Source of the DNA: Sphaerochaeta halotolerans
Lineage (GTDB): Bacteria > Spirochaetota > Spirochaetia > Sphaerochaetales > Sphaerochaetaceae
Direction: 5' to 3'
DNA length: 64,000 bases
Assembly: GCF_003429665.1 (NCBI RefSeq)
Contig: NZ_QUWK01000008.1
Location: 62,001 to 126,000 of the forward strand
Both the position numbers and the translations under genes were made by a program. The notes under the pieces were generated by a model. The model searched no databases. It was not told where the DNA came from and saw only the letters and a list, made by a program, of their open reading frames with translations. Each line of letters begins with the position of its first letter. Within the stretch, counting starts at the first letter, position 1. Of the stretch, positions 1 through 8,447 are shown one piece after another.

Positions 1-567
1 CTTTCCACTCAGCTGTATCACCGATGATAGATTATATCCAGTGGTTGCATTAATTGAGATTAAAGGAGAGCCAATATTACTTAAAGTAGGGGTAGGGGCC
101 ACATCAAAATCATATAAATAAAAATTAGTATTTCCATCTTTTACAAGCACCAATCCATTTGGAAGCAACTGCACATAATCAAATTCAGAGAAATCATAAG
201 TAGGTCCTGCTACACCAGAATTAGTAACAGTCTTTATCGTTTTATAGCCTTCATTCTCATTGCTATTTACCTGATACGCGATTGTTGTTGTTCCATCGAG
301 GGCCGCTGTCTCAATGATATTGTTCTCAGCATTAGCTACAAGTTTCGTTGAACTAGATCCATCTGTCTTATATAGGCCATCATCAGTCAGATAATAGAGT
401 GTTCCTGAATCCAGTTCCACAATCTGCTTGTAGACTATGCCAACCGGTGCAGATGCATTGCTTATCTGTCGAAACAGGCCTGCTGTTGCATCGGCATTAC
501 AACTGAGCAACATGAATGAGAGGAGCAGGGAAAGGGCTATTGATGTCAATATAAATTTTTTCTTCAT
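1..567 (-). CDS. Putative outer-envelope lipoprotein, 3' part cut by window edge
   Basis: An open minus-strand frame starts at ATG 567 and runs off the window without a stop, so only the N-terminal 189 residues are seen. The product begins MKKKFILTSIALSLLLSF and continues to a lipobox-like LLSC at about residues 20-23, so it should be cut by signal peptidase II and lipidated on Cys23. The mature part has phrases such as LDSGTLYYLTDDGLYK and LLPNGLVLVKDGNTNFYLYD, which look like short beta-strand repeats of a propeller-like surface protein, but I recognise no family. It lies just downstream of another exported protein on the same strand, 11 bases away, so the two are probably co-transcribed. 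Lipoprotein assignment is fairly secure; function is unknown. Confidence 0.75.
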   Translation of the reverse strand, partial: MKKKFILTSIALSLLLSFMLLSCNADATAGLFRQISNASAPVGIVYKQIVELDSGTLYYLTDDGLYKTDGSSSTKLVANAENNIIETAALDGTTTIAYQVNSNENEGYKTIKTVTNSGVAGPTYDFSEFDYVQLLPNGLVLVKDGNTNFYLYDFDVAPTPTLSNIGSPLISINATTGYNLSSVIQLSGK

Positions 568-578
568 CTGAAGGACTC

Positions 579-1175
579 CTATTGTCTATAACTGATAGAG
601 AGAGTGATGGGCACAAAACCGGCAAGTGCATTGTCTTGCTGCAAATTTTCATAGTAATTGAACTCTGGGATCAGCCAAAGTCCAGTGTTGAGGCCGAAGC
701 CCCAATTCTCTCCTGGAAACCAGGTAACACCAACTTCCATGTTTGCATACATGGTCATTAGCGATGCATCGTTGTATTTGATGTATGCACCACCAAGACC
801 AAAGGAAATTGGAATGTCCCATCCCCCTTGGACCGGGATATATGTATATTTTGCATAGAAGGGGACAGCAGTAAACAACATCTTTGCTGCAGAAAAATTG
901 AAGTTATACCCAATTTCTCCACCAATTGCTGTTTTTGAGGTATTGAATACCTGGTAGCTAATTCCTCCGTATCCTCCAACCTTCATACCCGTATTTCCTT
1001 CTCCAGGTCCTACCAAAGTGGAAGAAGAATTATCCGAAAAGAAGTAAGTAAACGTAGGAATTGTGGTTCCTATATTAAAAGAGAAGATTTGATTTCCTTT
1101 ATCATAGGTATCAGCAGCAAAGAGGGAAGCTGAAAGCAAAACAAGGAATAACGGTAATAGTAGTAATTTTTTCAT
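579..1175 (-). CDS. Small outer-membrane beta-barrel-like protein
   Basis: The product has 198 residues and starts at ATG 1175. A longer upstream frame exists, but MKKLLLLPLFLVLLSASLFA is a textbook signal peptide ending at an A-x-A-like site (FAAD). The mature chain alternates hydrophobic and polar residues in strand-like stretches separated by Gly/Asn/Asp turns (IFSFNIGTTIPTFTYFF, GGYGGISYQVF, IGGEIGYNFNF, WGFGLNTGLWLIPEF, FVPITLSISYRQ), as in 8-stranded outer-membrane barrels. It is the first gene of a minus-strand pair with the lipoprotein downstream. I infer an outer-membrane location from signal peptide and strand pattern; no specific function can be given. Confidence 0.7.
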   Translation of the reverse strand: MKKLLLLPLFLVLLSASLFAADTYDKGNQIFSFNIGTTIPTFTYFFSDNSSSTLVGPGEGNTGMKVGGYGGISYQVFNTSKTAIGGEIGYNFNFSAAKMLFTAVPFYAKYTYIPVQGGWDIPISFGLGGAYIKYNDASLMTMYANMEVGVTWFPGENWGFGLNTGLWLIPEFNYYENLQQDNALAGFVPITLSISYRQ

Positions 1176-1299
1176 TCGGTACCTCAGTATATGTACAAGA
1201 AACAAGATGATTTCCTGTCAGTTACAATAGCATAGCTTTATACCCACTGGGAAGTATAGTAAGAGAAGTAACGAAAAGCAAACGGACGCTTTGACTTTG

Positions 1300-1329
1300 T
1301 TGCCATACTTTGTCATTTTACGGTACTGT
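1300..1329 (+). promoter_or_regulatory. Possible sigma-70 promoter for folD
   Basis: TTGCCA at 1300-1305 and TACTGT at 1324-1329 are separated by 18 bases, giving an expected transcription start near 1336, just ahead of the GAGGAG ribosome site and ATG 1352. The match is partial (five and four of six), so this is a moderate call. Confidence 0.35.
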
Positions 1330-1351
1330 ATTGGGTGTTGAGGAGCAAATA

Positions 1352-2236
1352 ATGCAGATACTCTCAGGAAAAGAAGTAGCACAACACGTGTATGATACAC
1401 TCACCGAGGAAGCAGAACAGTTCTTGGAGGATTTTGGGTATGTCCCAACCCTTGCTGTAGTCCTGGTAGGTGAAGATCCGGCAAGCCAGAGCTATGTGGC
1501 AGGAAAGAAGAAAGCCTGTCTTTCTCTGGGCTTCGGCCATAAAGACTATCATCTACCCGCAGATACATCACAGGAACAGCTTCTAGATCTAATCCATCAA
1601 TTAAATGAAGACTCCTCAGTCCATGGGATCTTGGTTCAGATGCCACTACCAGATGGGCTTGATCCTGATAAGGTTATTCAATCTATTTCTGTCGAGAAAG
1701 ATGTGGATGGATTCCATCCTCAAAGTGTCGGGAACCTTCTGATCGGCAATCCTGGCTTCGTAAGCTGCACACCACAAGGAGTAATGGAAATCCTTGACTA
1801 TTACCACATTGCGACCGCTGGCAAGCATGCTGTAATTGTAGGAAGAAGTAATATTGTAGGAAAGCCCATGGCAAGCCTCTTGGTCCAGAAAGGGAGAGAT
1901 GCAACAGTTACCATTTGCCATTCAAAAACAAAAGACCTTCCGTCCATCACTCGTCAGGCAGATATTCTCATTGCTGCTATTGGCAAACCACATTTTGTTA
2001 CCTCAGATATGGTGAAAGAAGGCACAGTGGTTATTGATGTAGGAATCAACAGAATTGAAGATGCCAGTCGAAAACGTGGGTATCGTCTGGTAGGGGATGT
2101 CGACTATGATCAGGTTGCACCCCACTGCAACGCCATTACCCCTGTCCCTGGTGGGGTTGGGGTAATGACCATTGCAATGTTAATGAAGAATACCATGCAA
2201 GCTGCAAGGCAGTTTGCAAACAAGGAAGTGAAATGA
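1352..2236 (+). CDS. folD: Methylenetetrahydrofolate dehydrogenase / methenyltetrahydrofolate cyclohydrolase
   Basis: This 294-residue bifunctional cytoplasmic enzyme interconverts 5,10-methylene-, 5,10-methenyl- and 10-formyl-tetrahydrofolate, feeding purine and formyl-methionine synthesis. The family length is normal. Visible motifs are SQSYVAGKKKA with the catalytic lysine, VQMPLPDGLD, EKDVDGFHP, the NADP-binding GRSNIVGKPMA and the terminal PVPGGVGVMTIAML. ATG 1352 is chosen over an upstream in-frame codon because a GAGGAG ribosome site lies about 8 bases before it and the chain then begins at the usual MQILSGKEVA. The stop overlaps the next start by four bases (ATGA), so folD and miaB are translationally coupled. 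Confidence 0.97.
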   Translation: MQILSGKEVAQHVYDTLTEEAEQFLEDFGYVPTLAVVLVGEDPASQSYVAGKKKACLSLGFGHKDYHLPADTSQEQLLDLIHQLNEDSSVHGILVQMPLPDGLDPDKVIQSISVEKDVDGFHPQSVGNLLIGNPGFVSCTPQGVMEILDYYHIATAGKHAVIVGRSNIVGKPMASLLVQKGRDATVTICHSKTKDLPSITRQADILIAAIGKPHFVTSDMVKEGTVVIDVGINRIEDASRKRGYRLVGDVDYDQVAPHCNAITPVPGGVGVMTIAMLMKNTMQAARQFANKEVK

Positions 2237-3528
2237 TTCACACATATTGGCTTGAGACCTACGGTTGCCAGATGAACATCGCAGAGAGCAATGCACTGGA
2301 ATTGCAACTCAAAGGCGCCGGTTTGGTCCCTTCGGCAAGCGCTGAACAAGCAGATTGCGCAATATTGAATACATGTACTGTACGTAAGAGTGCCGATAAT
2401 CGTATTTGGGGACGACTTGGATTCTTCGGTCGGATCAAGAAAGAAAGGCCCCTTACCTTGATTGTGACCGGATGTATGGCTGAACGCCTCAAGGAAGACC
2501 TGAAAGACGAAGCTCCCCAAGTAGACTATGTGATTGGAACAAATGACAAACAACGTATCGTCAATATTCTTACCAGTAAAGATGGGAAAATGGATGAGCA
2601 CTCCCAGTCGTACACATTTGGGTCATCGTACTATCAAGAAGGGGAGTTTAGTTCATTTATTCCCATCATGAATGGCTGCAACAATTTTTGTGCATATTGC
2701 ATTGTCCCCTATGTACGTGGACGAGAGGTATCCCGTCCAGTTGAAGACATTGTCAAGGAATTTGCCTTCCTCGATTCCAAGGGAGTGAAAGAAATAACCC
2801 TGCTTGGACAGAACGTGAACAGTTATCACTTTGAACAGGAAGGTGAGATTATCAACTTTCCCAAGTTGTTGAAGATACTGGCTGCACAGAAACACTCCGT
2901 CAAATGGATTCGCTTTGAAAGTCCCCATCCTAAAGACTTCACCAGCGAATTGGTACAGGTGATCAAGGAAGAACGGATTATTGCCCGACACTTGCATATT
3001 CCATTACAGAGTGGGTCGACAAGGATTCTTTCCCTCATGAACAGGAAATATTCCCAAGAGCAGTTTCTCTCACTAATCAATGAAATAAGGGAAGCCGTCC
3101 CGGAAATTACGTTCTCTACCGATGTAATGGTTGGGTTTCCCTCCGAAACAGAGGAGGAATATCAAGAAACTTTGAGCGTTCTCTCCCATATGCGATGTCT
3201 TGAGGCATTCATGTACTACTTCAATCCCAGAGAAGGGACCAGGGCTGTAGCTATGGAAGACCAAGTTGATGAGGAAGTGCGAAAGAGACGGTTGAGCGAA
3301 CTCATCGCATTCCAACATGCCATTTTTGCTGAAGAAAAATCGAAGCGTAGTCATGCGGAGGTTGAAGTCTTGGTTACCCAGGTTTCCAAGCATGACGATT
3401 CCCAGATGCTCGGTAAAACTGAACACAACGAAATGGTAGTCTTCTCCGGTTCTGTTGAACCAGGTAGTATTGTTACCGTTCGTCTTACTGGATTGAAAGG
3501 AAACACATATAACGGAATGTTGGTATAA
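2233..3528 (+). CDS. miaB: tRNA-2-methylthio-N6-dimethylallyladenosine synthase
   Basis: This 431-residue radical-SAM methylthiotransferase converts i6A37 to ms2i6A37 in tRNAs reading UNN codons. The N-terminal UPF0004 domain supplies three cysteines for one iron-sulfur cluster (YGCQMN, NTCTVR, VTGCMAE). The radical-SAM core has CNNFCAYCIVPYVRGRE near residue 150, the CxxxCxxC site of the second cluster. A C-terminal TRAM-like region ends in SGSVEPGSIVTVRLTGLKG. The opening TYGCQMNIAES is diagnostic of MiaB rather than RimO or MtaB. It overlaps folD by four bases. Confidence 0.97.
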   Translation: MIHTYWLETYGCQMNIAESNALELQLKGAGLVPSASAEQADCAILNTCTVRKSADNRIWGRLGFFGRIKKERPLTLIVTGCMAERLKEDLKDEAPQVDYVIGTNDKQRIVNILTSKDGKMDEHSQSYTFGSSYYQEGEFSSFIPIMNGCNNFCAYCIVPYVRGREVSRPVEDIVKEFAFLDSKGVKEITLLGQNVNSYHFEQEGEIINFPKLLKILAAQKHSVKWIRFESPHPKDFTSELVQVIKEERIIARHLHIPLQSGSTRILSLMNRKYSQEQFLSLINEIREAVPEITFSTDVMVGFPSETEEEYQETLSVLSHMRCLEAFMYYFNPREGTRAVAMEDQVDEEVRKRRLSELIAFQHAIFAEEKSKRSHAEVEVLVTQVSKHDDSQMLGKTEHNEMVVFSGSVEPGSIVTVRLTGLKGNTYNGMLV

Positions 3529-3539
3529 TTTGTAGTGTT

Positions 3540-4337
3540 ATGGAAAAACAGCTAGCTTTTGAAAAAAAATTCAATACACTGAAAGCAATGATCAGGGGGT
3601 CCCGTTCCCTGGTTGTCCTTACTGGTGCAGGTATCTCAACGCTCTCAGGAATACCTGACTTTCGTAGCAATACAGGTTTATATGCCAAACGGTGGAATGA
3701 GTATCGCGTAGAAGATATTTTAAGCATTGGTTTCTTCCATGCACATCCTGAACTTTTTTACGAATGGGCAAAAGATTTTTGGTATAAATTGGATTCCTAT
3801 CAACCGAATGTAGTACATACCAGTCTTGCCGTCTTGGAGAGGAAAGGATACGTTCAAGGTGTTTTTACGCAAAACATAGACATGTTGCACAAGAAAGCGG
3901 GAAGCCAAAAGTGTTATGAATTGCACGGGAGTGCAGAACATCATCATTGCACCAATTGCAACAGCTACTACTCTTATGAGTCGATTGCTCCTATCGTATT
4001 GAACGGGGAAGTCCCACGATGTAGGCAGTGTGGATCAATCATCAAACCGGATATCACCTTCTATGGTGAGAACCTTGACCCCCTGGTGCTTGCAAAGGCC
4101 TATGAAATGTTTAGTCATAGTGATCTTACGCTGGTCTTAGGATCATCATTATTGGTACAACCAGCTGCAAACCTTCCATACCATTCACTACAGAACAGCG
4201 CTCCTCTGGTAATTGTCAATAAGCAGGAAACTGGATATGATCGTTCCGCTATCTTACATTTCTCCGATCTACAGCAGTTTGGAAAAGCACTTGAAACATT
4301 TGCAGAATCACTTGAAGAGAGAAAATATCGGGTTTGA
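3540..4337 (+). CDS. NAD-dependent protein deacylase, sirtuin family
   Basis: This 265-residue cytoplasmic sirtuin removes acyl groups from lysines while consuming NAD+. The Rossmann motif LTGAGISTLSGIPDFRS lies near residues 28-44, FTQNIDMLHKKAG carries the NAD-contacting Gln-Asn-Ile-Asp, and ELHGSAEHHHC holds the catalytic histidine. A complete structural zinc site follows (CTNC ... CRQC), then KPDITFYGE and VLGSSLLVQPA. Length is normal for bacterial CobB/NpdA-type enzymes. It starts 11 bases after miaB, so probably belongs to the same transcript. Acyl specificity cannot be read from the sequence, so no cobB symbol is given. Confidence 0.93.
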   Translation: MEKQLAFEKKFNTLKAMIRGSRSLVVLTGAGISTLSGIPDFRSNTGLYAKRWNEYRVEDILSIGFFHAHPELFYEWAKDFWYKLDSYQPNVVHTSLAVLERKGYVQGVFTQNIDMLHKKAGSQKCYELHGSAEHHHCTNCNSYYSYESIAPIVLNGEVPRCRQCGSIIKPDITFYGENLDPLVLAKAYEMFSHSDLTLVLGSSLLVQPAANLPYHSLQNSAPLVIVNKQETGYDRSAILHFSDLQQFGKALETFAESLEERKYRV

Positions 4338-4374
4338 CTTTCACTCCCTTGCCTTTCACCGTACAATAGTAGGT

Positions 4375-5904
4375 ATGAAAGTACTTGTAGCTGATGATGA
4401 AAGAAGAGTGTGTGCACTCATTTGTGCTTTGATTGACTGGGAAGGATTATCCCTACAGAACGTTGGAACCGCATATGATGGTTTGGAAGCATTGGAAAAA
4501 ATCAAAGAGGAGAAACCAGACCTTGTTATTACAGATATTCGTATGCCCGGTCTTGATGGTTTAGAATTAATCAGCCAAGCTAAAGCACTCCAGCCAAATT
4601 TGCAATTCATTATCATTAGTGGCCATAAACAATTTGATTACGCTCAAAGTGCCATCAAATACGGAGTAGCCGAATACCTCTTGAAGCCAATTAAAAAGCA
4701 AGAATTGAACCAGACACTACAACGGATGAAGAAGTTATATACAGAGCAAACTTCATCAATGATCCTTCAAAAAAAAATAAAGGAAGACAGAGAGTATATA
4801 AAAGGAGCAAGTTTCTTATCGTTTTTAAAAAGCCTTGATTCTCAGATTCTTTCACCGTGGGTCACAGAAAATGTATTACTTCGTATCCTCGTAATTGGAA
4901 TACAGAGTCCTTCGAAAGTCCCTGTAATTCAACTTCTACAACAGAAAGTCCGTACTGCTATAGAAAAAGATTCGCTCAATGTCTGTGTTCAGGCATATCA
5001 GGGAGATTTGTATCTGCTCTATACTTATAAGCAAGAACAGAGGTCCCAGTTAATTTCACAAGCCGAAACCTTGGTTGAAATTCTCAAGGTGCAGGCGCAA
5101 ATCTTTCAAGATTTACGAAGCACTGTAGCCCTAGGTTTGGAGGTACAGCAACTGGAGGATCTTCCTTCATCTTTGCTATCAGGAAAACAGATCCTCTTAA
5201 GAAGATTGGTAGACGGGCATCATCGCATGTTCGAAGCAAATATGTTAGAAAAACCTGACTTAGAGCCATATCTGGATTTTATTGCTTCTTGGTTTGAACA
5301 GTGTTGCGCACAAGAAAGCCTAAACATGAGACAGTTCTGCCTAGATTTGTTTGATAAGCTTGAGGAAAACCGAATTTCACTCTATGCTACTATGGAAATT
5401 TTCCTACAGTCATACCGGCAAGCTTTGCATTTCGCCAAGGAACAGTGTGCACAGGAGAATGCAGTACAGAACAATGAGCAATTAATTAATGAGGCTGAAT
5501 CCCTTGAGGCTGCAAAAGAAGCGTACTGTAACGTGATGAATAGTCTCATATGTCAGTATCGCGAAGCTCGTGAAGTTCTGGTGAGCAAACCCATCAGGCT
5601 CTCTATAACCTATCTCCAAGAGCATTATAAGGATGAGATGCTTAGTCTGGAACTATTGAGTGAGCATGTCAATCTCAACAGTTCATATTTCAGTGCTCTC
5701 TTTAAAAAGAACATGGGTGTAGGCTTTAGCGACTATGTACTTACCTTAAGGATACAGGAGGCAAAGCGATTATTGGTTGAAACAAATAAAGGTATTGCAG
5801 AGATTGCTTTGGAAATCGGATATCATGATCCTAAACACTTCACCAAGATATTCAAGAAGAACTGTCAGATAAAACCCAATGAGTATAGGAAGCTCTATGG
5901 TTGA
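4375..5904 (+). CDS. Response regulator with AraC-type DNA-binding domain (YesN-like)
   Basis: This 509-residue protein has a receiver domain with acidic pocket D7/D8, phosphoacceptor D54 (VITDIRMPG) and conserved K104 (YLLKPI). A roughly 270-residue linker with coiled-coil character follows, then a C-terminal AraC double helix-turn-helix (LSLELLSEHVNLNSSYFSALFKKNMGVGF and IAEIALEIGYHDPKHFTKIFKK). ATG 4375 is chosen because the receiver fold begins there; the frame stays open upstream into the sirtuin gene. It partners with the kinase that follows and probably activates the sugar-transport genes downstream. The stop overlaps the kinase start by eight bases. Confidence 0.93.
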   Translation: MKVLVADDERRVCALICALIDWEGLSLQNVGTAYDGLEALEKIKEEKPDLVITDIRMPGLDGLELISQAKALQPNLQFIIISGHKQFDYAQSAIKYGVAEYLLKPIKKQELNQTLQRMKKLYTEQTSSMILQKKIKEDREYIKGASFLSFLKSLDSQILSPWVTENVLLRILVIGIQSPSKVPVIQLLQQKVRTAIEKDSLNVCVQAYQGDLYLLYTYKQEQRSQLISQAETLVEILKVQAQIFQDLRSTVALGLEVQQLEDLPSSLLSGKQILLRRLVDGHHRMFEANMLEKPDLEPYLDFIASWFEQCCAQESLNMRQFCLDLFDKLEENRISLYATMEIFLQSYRQALHFAKEQCAQENAVQNNEQLINEAESLEAAKEAYCNVMNSLICQYREAREVLVSKPIRLSITYLQEHYKDEMLSLELLSEHVNLNSSYFSALFKKNMGVGFSDYVLTLRIQEAKRLLVETNKGIAEIALEIGYHDPKHFTKIFKKNCQIKPNEYRKLYG

Positions 5905-6913
5905 AAAATTACAGTATATTGAGACACGTATACTCCTTATTGCCTTTTTTCTTGGCGTTCATATCTCACTCATGATTGTGGGTATGTTTCTTTATATGGA
6001 AGAACGCATACAATCGCCATTGTTTCTTCTATGGTCTCTTCTTGGACTTATATTTCTTATGGCAGTTAGCTATTGGTGGATTGTTCTGCCCTATAGAAGG
6101 ACAAAGCATATCTGGCAATTATTTGCTACTGGATATACCTTTCGATCAATTATCGATGAACAAACGCCTCTGGCAAAAGAGCTGGTGGCAGTCAATACGA
6201 CTATCCAGACAGTACTTAATACTGACCATCTGATGAATGCGAGCAAACGGCAGGCACAGTTTTTAGCGCTCCAAAATCAAATTAATCCACATTTTCTCTA
6301 TAATACCTTGGAAGGAATCCGTAGTGAGGCTCTTCTTGGTGGGTTAGAGTCAGTAGCCACTATGACTGAAGCACTATCCACATTCTTTCGCTATACCATA
6401 AGCAATGTTGAAAATTTGGTTACTCTTGGACAGGAACTGGAAAACACTAAGAACTACTTCTTTATACAACAGTTTCGGTTCGGAACGAGAATCAAACTTA
6501 CCATTTTGGTTGATGAAGAAGATACCATTGATATCTTGCAGTACCGCATACCCAAACTCGCCCTTCAGCCAATTGTAGAAAACAGCATTATTCATGGGCT
6601 TGAATGCAAGGTAGGAGAGGGACATTTACAGATACGCCTGGAACGTACTCAGTCTAGGCTCATTGTTACCGTCAGCGACGATGGAGTCGGCATGGAACTT
6701 CCTATGTTGGAAAAAATACAGAAAGAGTTGAATACCAGAAGCTTCGACTATGTGAAGCATGAAGATAAAGAAAGTGGGATTGCCCTGGTCAATGTCAATA
6801 ACAGAATCAAGTTACTGTTCGGTGAACAGTATGGTTTAACCGTTACCAGCCAGAAAGAAGTTGGAACTGATGTAATAATCTCCTTACCTGCCAGTAAACC
6901 GGAGGAAGCTTAA
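5897..6913 (+). CDS. Sensor histidine kinase of the His_kinase/HATPase (YesM-like) type, without an extracellular sensor domain
   Basis: The product has 338 residues, with ATG 5897 preceded by AGGAAG. Two transmembrane helices at about residues 11-33 and 41-66 are joined by only about seven residues, so almost nothing faces outward. There is a short cytoplasmic linker, then FLALQNQINPHFLYNTLEG with the phosphorylated His132, and an ATPase domain with N-box LALQPIVENSIIHG and G-box VSDDGVGM plus SGIALVNVNNRI. YesM relatives usually carry a large extracytoplasmic domain, and its absence here is notable. By architecture it resembles intramembrane-sensing kinases that take their signal from a transporter. 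It is followed three bases later by a degenerate ABC-ATPase homologue. Confidence 0.93.
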   Translation: MVEKLQYIETRILLIAFFLGVHISLMIVGMFLYMEERIQSPLFLLWSLLGLIFLMAVSYWWIVLPYRRTKHIWQLFATGYTFRSIIDEQTPLAKELVAVNTTIQTVLNTDHLMNASKRQAQFLALQNQINPHFLYNTLEGIRSEALLGGLESVATMTEALSTFFRYTISNVENLVTLGQELENTKNYFFIQQFRFGTRIKLTILVDEEDTIDILQYRIPKLALQPIVENSIIHGLECKVGEGHLQIRLERTQSRLIVTVSDDGVGMELPMLEKIQKELNTRSFDYVKHEDKESGIALVNVNNRIKLLFGEQYGLTVTSQKEVGTDVIISLPASKPEEA

Positions 6914-6915
6914 AA

Positions 6916-8373
6916 ATGAAGGAAGAGGTTTTTCGTCTTGAACAGGTTTCACTCCCTCCCTATCTTCATGATATCAACATACACCTATTCAAAGGAGAAA
7001 TTGTTGGACTTATTGGTTTGAACGCCTTGGGGATAGAACAGTTGCTAACAATATTCCAGAAGAATATCTCACTACATTACGGGCACGTTTATTGTAAGGA
7101 TGAATTGGTAAACGACTACCTATCAAGCAATCATAAACAGAACAATATCACAGTAATCGAACGTAAATCCATGCTTATTGATACTTTGAGTGTTGAAGAG
7201 AATCTGTTCATTCTTAAGAAAGGGTGTAAGCAGCATTTAATTAGATATTCATTGCTTTCTAACCAAATGCAACAACTTTTAGCTCCTTTGCATTTAAAAC
7301 TAGCAAATAAGACACTTGTAGCGGAGCTTACTTCTTTTGAAAAATTGGTCATCCAATTTATCAAAGCACAACTGAGCAGAAGTAGCATGGTTATTCTCAA
7401 AGACATCTCAACATTCGTCAGTGAGATTGACTTGGCAAAATTGAAACCTATCTTGGATTACTTTAGTGCAAATGGAATGACTTTCCTCTACGTTTGCAAC
7501 CATCATCAAGAAGCTTTCCATTTCTCAAATCGTTGTTATCTCATGCGAGAAGGAAAAATCATTAAACACCTATATCCTGATCAAATGAATGATACCATCA
7601 TTAGCCAATATTCATATGAATTCAAGGAATCTATTGAAGAAGGTAGTCGCCAAGACCAATATAGCAAGCCTCCACTATCATCCAGAGATTTGGTCTGCAG
7701 TAATCTATGGTATCATGATATCAAACAGCTTAATATTGAGTTGCATGCAGGGGAAACTGTTGTCCTGTTGGATAGTGAAAATATGATACTTGATCAACTG
7801 TTTGTGTTACTTAGTGGAGTAGATGTTGCAGATTCAGGAAGTTTGCTAATCCATGGAAAACGTCCATCACTAGCAGATCGATCAATTGCTCTAGTTCCTG
7901 AAAAACCAGATCAGAGCCTCATATTTCCTCAACTCTCAGTCATGGATAATCTGCTCTTCACGAGCGATCATAAGGTTCCACATCTTTGGCTTAATAGAAA
8001 ACGGAGAGCCGCTTTAGGATATGAACTTCAGAAGCGCTTTGGAAATAGGCTGACAGATAAAGTTCCTTCTGATTTTCCTCAATCATATAGACTTAGGCTA
8101 GTATATCAGAGAATACTCCTGCAAAAGCCTACTTTCCTTTGTGCTGTTCAACCATTTGCTTCAATCGATATGTACCAACGAATGGAACTAATTTCTACTT
8201 ATGATGTACTGAAACAGCGCGGAACTACAATTCTTATCCTCGCAGTTTCATTATCCGATACTCTACAAATAGCCGACCGATTATTACTTTGCAAAAATGG
8301 TCAAATTGAACGCCAGCTTTTACGTCATGAGTTTTCTCAATACAACGGCATTGTTGGTTCACGTCCTACATAA
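6916..8373 (+). CDS. Catalytically dead tandem ABC-ATPase homologue (RbsA-like pseudo-ATPase), putative signalling partner
   Basis: The 485-residue chain has the length and two-domain plan of sugar ABC ATPases (RbsA/MglA) and the same landmarks: FRLEQVSLPPYLHDINIHLFKGEIVGLIGL, later LHAGETVVLLD, and the SIALVPEKPDQSLIFPQLSVMDNLL that answers to the APEDRKKDG...LSVRENI of the true ATPase. Every catalytic motif is gone. Walker A reads GLNALGIEQ and LDSENMILD, the signature regions read LTSFEKL and FPQSYRL, and the Walker B regions read VILKDIST and LCAVQPFAS. The frame has no stops or frameshifts over 485 codons, so it is maintained, not a pseudogene. It starts three bases after the kinase and 74 bases precede the genuine ATPase. 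I infer a regulatory role, passing transporter state to the kinase. Confidence 0.85.
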   Translation: MKEEVFRLEQVSLPPYLHDINIHLFKGEIVGLIGLNALGIEQLLTIFQKNISLHYGHVYCKDELVNDYLSSNHKQNNITVIERKSMLIDTLSVEENLFILKKGCKQHLIRYSLLSNQMQQLLAPLHLKLANKTLVAELTSFEKLVIQFIKAQLSRSSMVILKDISTFVSEIDLAKLKPILDYFSANGMTFLYVCNHHQEAFHFSNRCYLMREGKIIKHLYPDQMNDTIISQYSYEFKESIEEGSRQDQYSKPPLSSRDLVCSNLWYHDIKQLNIELHAGETVVLLDSENMILDQLFVLLSGVDVADSGSLLIHGKRPSLADRSIALVPEKPDQSLIFPQLSVMDNLLFTSDHKVPHLWLNRKRRAALGYELQKRFGNRLTDKVPSDFPQSYRLRLVYQRILLQKPTFLCAVQPFASIDMYQRMELISTYDVLKQRGTTILILAVSLSDTLQIADRLLLCKNGQIERQLLRHEFSQYNGIVGSRPT

Positions 8374-8447
8374 TCTAAAGAACAACTACCTTTTTCAAAA
8401 GAAATGTCACCTATCGATCTAGTATATCACATGTAATAATTTAGGAC

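Noticed and set aside
4334-4372. TTGACT and TACAAT before the response-regulator gene considered as a promoter
   Set aside because: The spacing is about 22 bases, beyond the normal range.
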